Source: Pseudomonadota bacterium (GTDB lineage: Bacteria; Pseudomonadota; Gammaproteobacteria; Pseudomonadales; Azotimanducaceae). Taken from it: DNA of 9,031 nt. The DNA lies in assembly GCA_009936895.1 (NCBI GenBank), contig JAACDS010000327.1, forward strand, positions 1 through 9,031, written 5' to 3'. The notes under the pieces were generated by a model. The model worked only from the letters and a program-made list of their open reading frames with translations, did not search any database and was not told the DNA's origin. Every line of letters begins with the position of its first letter. The stretch's first letter is position 1. Made by a program: the position numbers and the translations under genes. Shown here piece by piece: positions 5,627 to 9,031 of the stretch.

Positions 5627-8600
5627 ATGTTTACCGCCATTCGATGGTTCGCTAATAACGCAGTAGCCTCAAATCTACTCATGATCATGCTCTTGGTGGG
5701 CGGCGCGCTGAGCGCGCTGACAACGAATCAAGAAGAGTTCCCGATGTTCGATATCCCCATCGTTCGAGTCGGCGTGCCCTACCTTGGCGCCGCTCCGGTG
5801 GAAGTGGAGAAGAGCGTCTGTATTCGCATCGAAGAGGCCATTGAGGGCGTTGAAGGTATTGATCGCACTGGGGGATCGGCAATCGAGGGTTACTGCAACA
5901 TTGTCGCGGAAATTGCTCAGGGTGCCGACCAAACCGTCATCGTTGGCGAAATCAAAAGCCGTATTGATAGCATCAACAGTTTCCCCGTCGAAACGGAGAA
6001 ACCCATGGTGTCCAAATTGGCCCGCGCACGCCTTGCCATCCAGATTGCCCTCAGTGGTGACGCCGACGAGCGAACGCTCAAAGAGTTCGCACGAGATTTG
6101 CGAGATGACCTAGCCCGCGAGCGGGGCATATCCATGGTAAGCGTCGGCTACACCCGCCCCTACGAGATCTCAATCGAGATTTCGGAACGCACACTGCAGG
6201 AATACAACCTAACTCTGGACAAAGTGGCTGGCGCCATACGCGCTTCTTCGTTCGACATGCCAGGCGGGACCATCAGATCCAGCGCAGGCGAAATACTGAT
6301 CCGAACCACAGGGCAAGCCTACGTTAGCGACGAGTTCGCCGACGTCGTCGTGCTGACCCGTCCTGATGGGACACGTTTATTACTCGGTGAAATAGCCGAC
6401 ATCAAGGACACCTTCGAAGAAGGCTTTTTGATGGCTGAGTTGGACGGTAATCGCGCCGCCATGATCAATGTCTCGCAAGTGGAGTCAGAAGATCTCATCC
6501 AAATCGTTGAGTTGACAAAGGAAACTGTGGCCAACTTTGAGGCGACATTACCACCAGGCATTAAAACCACGATCTGGATCAACGGTGGAGACGACTTAGA
6601 CGAGCGGATGTCAGTGCTCGCCAAGAGTGCTGGTGGCGGCCTAGTGCTGGTTCTGGTGATCCTTGCGCTGTTTTTAGAATTCAAACTCGCGATGTGGGTA
6701 GCCATCGGTATCCCGGTGGCGCTTATGGGTGCCATTGCCGTATTACCGGCAACCGACATCAACATCTCTACGCTAACGGTTATGGGGTTCATCTTAGTAC
6801 TGGGGATCGTCGTCGATGACGCGATCGTTGTCGGCGAACGAGTTTATGGCCACGAGCAGCAGGGAAAATCGCGGAAACAAGCCGCCATCGACGGCACTTG
6901 GGAAGTCAGTACGCCGGTTATCTTTGGCGTTTTAACGACCATCGCCGCCTTCTTACCCTTGGTTTTGGTCCAAGGACAAATGGCCGATTTTTTTTCACCC
7001 ATTGGGTGGATCGTTATCTTTGCTCTCGTTTTTAGCATCATCGAATCACAACTCATCCTGCCGTCGCATCTGATCAATCGTGGCAAACCATCCGTTGGCA
7101 ACCGATTCGTCGAAGCGTTCAAATCCTTGCAAAAAAGCCTGGGCGGCAGTCTCGAGCGTTTCGCCTATGAGACCTATCGCCCGTTCATGGATCAGGTCAT
7201 CAACTGGCGTTACGCCACTGGTGCGGCTTGTTTGGGACTACTTATCGTCGCCCTCTCAATGATACTCAGCGGCCGAGTTGTATTTGGCTTCTTCCCTGCC
7301 GTCGAGGGTGACCGAGTCTTCGCAGCTCTGGAGATGCCGGAAGGCGTTCCTGCGACAGTCACTTTAGATGCCGCCAGAAAAATCGAGCGTGCCTCACGAA
7401 TAGTAAACACCGAAATGAGCCAAGAGTTGGGCATGATCGATCCGCTCATTCGACACACCTTAGTCAGCGTTGGCACAAAATCAGAGCGCAGCGGCCCTGG
7501 CGGAGACTTTGGTGGTTGGTCGAGCAACATCGCGGAAGTCGTCATCGACCTAGCTCCGGTCAAAGACCGGGGGGACATTTCGGCAAAAGTCGTTGCAAAT
7601 CGCTGGCGCGAAGCTGTCGGCAACATTCCCGACGCGGTAAAGCTGACCTTCGACGCCGACAAGTTCGGCACCGGTTCCCCGGTGGAATACCAATTGCGAG
7701 GAGAGGACGTGGATGAATTGCGCCGAGCAGCGGAAGAAATCAAACGCGAGCTGTCGAAATTTGAAGGCGTATTCGATATTTCCGATTCTTGGCGCACAGG
7801 TAAGCAAGAAATTCAGCTCGATCTGCTCCCAGAGGCTAGAAACCTCGGCCTAACGCTCAACGACCTAGCAACCCAAGTGCGGGCAGCTTTTTACGGTTCT
7901 GAGGCCCAAAGGGTCGCTAGAGGCAAGGACGACGTACGCGTCATGGTTCGCTTCCCTGAGCAGGAACGTAAGTCCATCAGCAACCTCGAAGACATGTATA
8001 TCCGAACACCGGATGGCTCGCAGGTGCCATTCTACTCCGTCGCCGATTTTTCGATTGGCCGGGGTTATTCCGCCATCAACCGCAGAGATGGCCAGCGCAA
8101 TGTATTTGTCGCAGCGGACATTGACCGCTCAAAAGTCGCTCCAGAAGAAGTCAGCGCGGCGTTGCGCAGCGAGGTTATACCTGCATTTAAGGAACGCTAT
8201 CCAGACATCGATATTCAGCTGGGTGGAGAGCAGGAAGAGCGGGCCGATGCGCTGGGAGGCCTAGCCGTGGGCTCCTTGCTGTCCCTCATTTTGATCTACA
8301 GCCTTTTGGCCATCCCCCTGAAAAGTTACGTTCAGCCCTTGATCATTATGAGCGTTATTCCATTCGGGGCCGTCGGCGCGATCGCCGGTCACTTTGCTCT
8401 AGATCAACAGCTCGTGTTTTTTTCTGCTCTGGGTTTAACCGCGCTATCGGGCGTCGTGGTCAATGCGTCCTTGGTACTCGTTGACTACGCCAACCGGCAG
8501 CGCCTGACGGGACAAGACCCGGTAGAAGCGATTTTAGGCGCGGCTACGCTAAGATTCCGACCCATTATTCTCACGTCAGTAACCACATTTGTGGGCTTGA

Positions 8601-8815
8601 TACCGTTGATGTCGACCAGTACACCGGCAACAGCACCGTTTTTACCCATGGCCATATCCTTGGCGTGGGGTGTCCTGTTCGCTACCGTCATCACCCTTGT
8701 TTTGGTGCCCTGCCTTTACATCATCATCGAAGATTTCACTTTTTCGAAGATCAACGAGAATGACATACCCGCCAGCGAGCGTTCAGATTACGCTGGCGAA
8801 CCATCAGTCCAATGA
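5627..8815 (+). CDS. RND family efflux transporter permease (AcrB/ACR_tran type)
   Basis: This inner-membrane proton-driven pump of 1062 residues is full length for the family. The topology is the duplicated RND fold. TM1 lies at about 12-32, a large periplasmic loop at about 35-325, and TM2-TM6 at about 335-480. TM7 is at about 530-549, a second periplasmic loop at about 550-872, and TM8-TM12 at about 878-1035. The TM4 proton-relay pair is present as D397-D398 in GIVVDDAIVVGERV, matching D407/D408 of AcrB. The TM10 segment reads GVVVNASLVLVDYAN with N946, A947 and S948; the AcrB-type lysine is absent. The start ATG has GAGG (5613-5616) inside the end of the adaptor gene, 10 bases upstream. 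No outer-membrane factor gene follows. The substrate is unknown; drugs, bile-like compounds or lipids are possible. The hydrophilic C-terminal tail (about 1040-1062) is unremarkable. Confidence 0.95.
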   Translation: MFTAIRWFANNAVASNLLMIMLLVGGALSALTTNQEEFPMFDIPIVRVGVPYLGAAPVEVEKSVCIRIEEAIEGVEGIDRTGGSAIEGYCNIVAEIAQGADQTVIVGEIKSRIDSINSFPVETEKPMVSKLARARLAIQIALSGDADERTLKEFARDLRDDLARERGISMVSVGYTRPYEISIEISERTLQEYNLTLDKVAGAIRASSFDMPGGTIRSSAGEILIRTTGQAYVSDEFADVVVLTRPDGTRLLLGEIADIKDTFEEGFLMAELDGNRAAMINVSQVESEDLIQIVELTKETVANFEATLPPGIKTTIWINGGDDLDERMSVLAKSAGGGLVLVLVILALFLEFKLAMWVAIGIPVALMGAIAVLPATDINISTLTVMGFILVLGIVVDDAIVVGERVYGHEQQGKSRKQAAIDGTWEVSTPVIFGVLTTIAAFLPLVLVQGQMADFFSPIGWIVIFALVFSIIESQLILPSHLINRGKPSVGNRFVEAFKSLQKSLGGSLERFAYETYRPFMDQVINWRYATGAACLGLLIVALSMILSGRVVFGFFPAVEGDRVFAALEMPEGVPATVTLDAARKIERASRIVNTEMSQELGMIDPLIRHTLVSVGTKSERSGPGGDFGGWSSNIAEVVIDLAPVKDRGDISAKVVANRWREAVGNIPDAVKLTFDADKFGTGSPVEYQLRGEDVDELRRAAEEIKRELSKFEGVFDISDSWRTGKQEIQLDLLPEARNLGLTLNDLATQVRAAFYGSEAQRVARGKDDVRVMVRFPEQERKSISNLEDMYIRTPDGSQVPFYSVADFSIGRGYSAINRRDGQRNVFVAADIDRSKVAPEEVSAALRSEVIPAFKERYPDIDIQLGGEQEERADALGGLAVGSLLSLILIYSLLAIPLKSYVQPLIIMSVIPFGAVGAIAGHFALDQQLVFFSALGLTALSGVVVNASLVLVDYANRQRLTGQDPVEAILGAATLRFRPIILTSVTTFVGLIPLMSTSTPATAPFLPMAISLAWGVLFATVITLVLVPCLYIIIEDFTFSKINENDIPASERSDYAGEPSVQ
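8770..8798. repeat. GC-rich inverted repeat at the 3' end of the RND gene
   Basis: CGCCAGCG (8770-8777) and CGCTGGCG (8791-8798) are perfect 8-bp inverted repeats with a 13-bp loop, inside the last codons of the pump gene. No T-tract follows, so it is not a standard intrinsic terminator. It could protect the 3' end of the mRNA or be incidental. Confidence 0.4.
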
Positions 8816-8905
8816 GTGTCTCGAGGGAAATCACCTGACCGACTTTTGTCAATGTGCCATCCAAGATCGATTGGGGTAGTATCTTCACACAAATTTCATC
8901 AATGC

Positions 8906-8913
8906 GGAGAGAG
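8906..8913 (+). promoter_or_regulatory. Ribosome binding site of the 3'-truncated gene
   Basis: GGAGAGAG lies 5 bases before the ATG at 8919 and fixes the start of the last gene. In the 103 bp between the RND stop and this start I see only a weak promoter candidate: a -10-like TAGTAT (8877-8882) without a good -35 box. Confidence 0.65.
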
Positions 8914-8918
8914 TTAAC

Positions 8919-9031
8919 ATGACAGAAGCGGTCTTAGAAAATCCTGATCTGTTTGACCTGACCATGTCCGACGAAGCACAACCGCTTCTGGACGCTGTTA
9001 AAAAGCACATCAAAGAAAACGTCGACCCTAT
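8919..9031 (+). CDS. N-terminus of a probable acyl-CoA dehydrogenase (partial)
   Basis: The frame opens with ATG after a good ribosome site and remains open to the window end, giving 37 complete codons. The visible residues begin MTEAVLENPDLFDLTMSDEA and continue with a helical stretch, LLDAVKKHIKENVDP. From memory this resembles the N-terminus of acyl-CoA dehydrogenases of gammaproteobacteria, FAD enzymes of the first step of fatty acid beta-oxidation. No catalytic or flavin-binding motif is inside the window, so the call is tentative. The gene is on the same strand as the efflux operon but 103 bp downstream, so it may be a separate unit. Confidence 0.6.
   Translation, partial: MTEAVLENPDLFDLTMSDEAQPLLDAVKKHIKENVDP

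Noticed and set aside
7210..7797. Minus-strand open frame of 195 codons
   Set aside because: It is antisense to the RND gene, whose frame and motifs are unambiguous.
8670..8879. Plus-strand open frame of 69 codons at the end of the pump gene
   Set aside because: It overlaps the RND C-terminus in another frame and has no domain or credible ribosome site.
8816..8918. GntR operator upstream of the acyl-CoA dehydrogenase-like gene
   Set aside because: I searched by eye for TGGTnnnACCA and found no matching site, so shared control by the GntR protein is not supported.

Overview
The window looks like a chromosomal segment of a gammaproteobacterium, plausibly a marine or otherwise free-living one. 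This rests on the UvrB, Fpr, RND and acyl-CoA dehydrogenase sequences as I recognise them, on the tRNA-Val(GAC) with an encoded CCA end, and on the compact layout. No taxonomic search was possible, so the placement is an inference. I see no insertion sequence, prophage gene, CRISPR array or rRNA.

Left block, minus strand (about 1-2557). Reading leftwards, a short gene of unknown function (2291-2557; conserved-looking N-terminal half and an Ala/Glu/Asp tail) is followed 11 bp later by uvrB (261-2279, GTG start), the damage-recognition helicase of nucleotide excision repair. Beyond uvrB lies a tRNA-Val(GAC) gene (106-182) with its own stable-RNA-like promoter. The first 100 bases hold a long imperfect inverted repeat enclosing two smaller hairpins, which no recognised gene explains.

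Middle (about 2558-3546). A divergent intergenic region carries a consensus -10 box for fpr (2791-3546), a short ferredoxin/flavodoxin-NADP+ reductase that moves electrons between NADPH and small iron-sulfur or flavin carriers.

Right block, plus strand (about 3547-8815). This is a three-gene efflux operon: a GntR/FadR-type repressor (3747-4463), a periplasmic adaptor (4460-5620) that overlaps it by 4 bp, and a 1062-residue RND inner-membrane pump (5627-8815) 6 bp further on. A promoter (TTGCAT, 16 bp, TACAAT) is followed immediately by two tandem 14-bp copies of a GntR-type operator, so the operon is probably repressed by its own first gene. A separate 7-bp inverted repeat (TTGTTAC, 5 bp, GTAACAA) lies just upstream of the -35 box and may bind a second regulator. 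No outer-membrane channel gene is present, so the pump presumably uses a TolC-like partner encoded elsewhere. A truncated gene resembling acyl-CoA dehydrogenase starts at 8919 and runs off the end.

I find no clearly new multi-gene system. The points most worth a second look are the doubled operator plus extra palindrome at the efflux operon, the structured repeat beside the tRNA gene, the apparent loss of metal ligands in the GntR effector domain, the unusual TM10 residues in the RND pump, and the small acidic-tailed gene coupled to uvrB.
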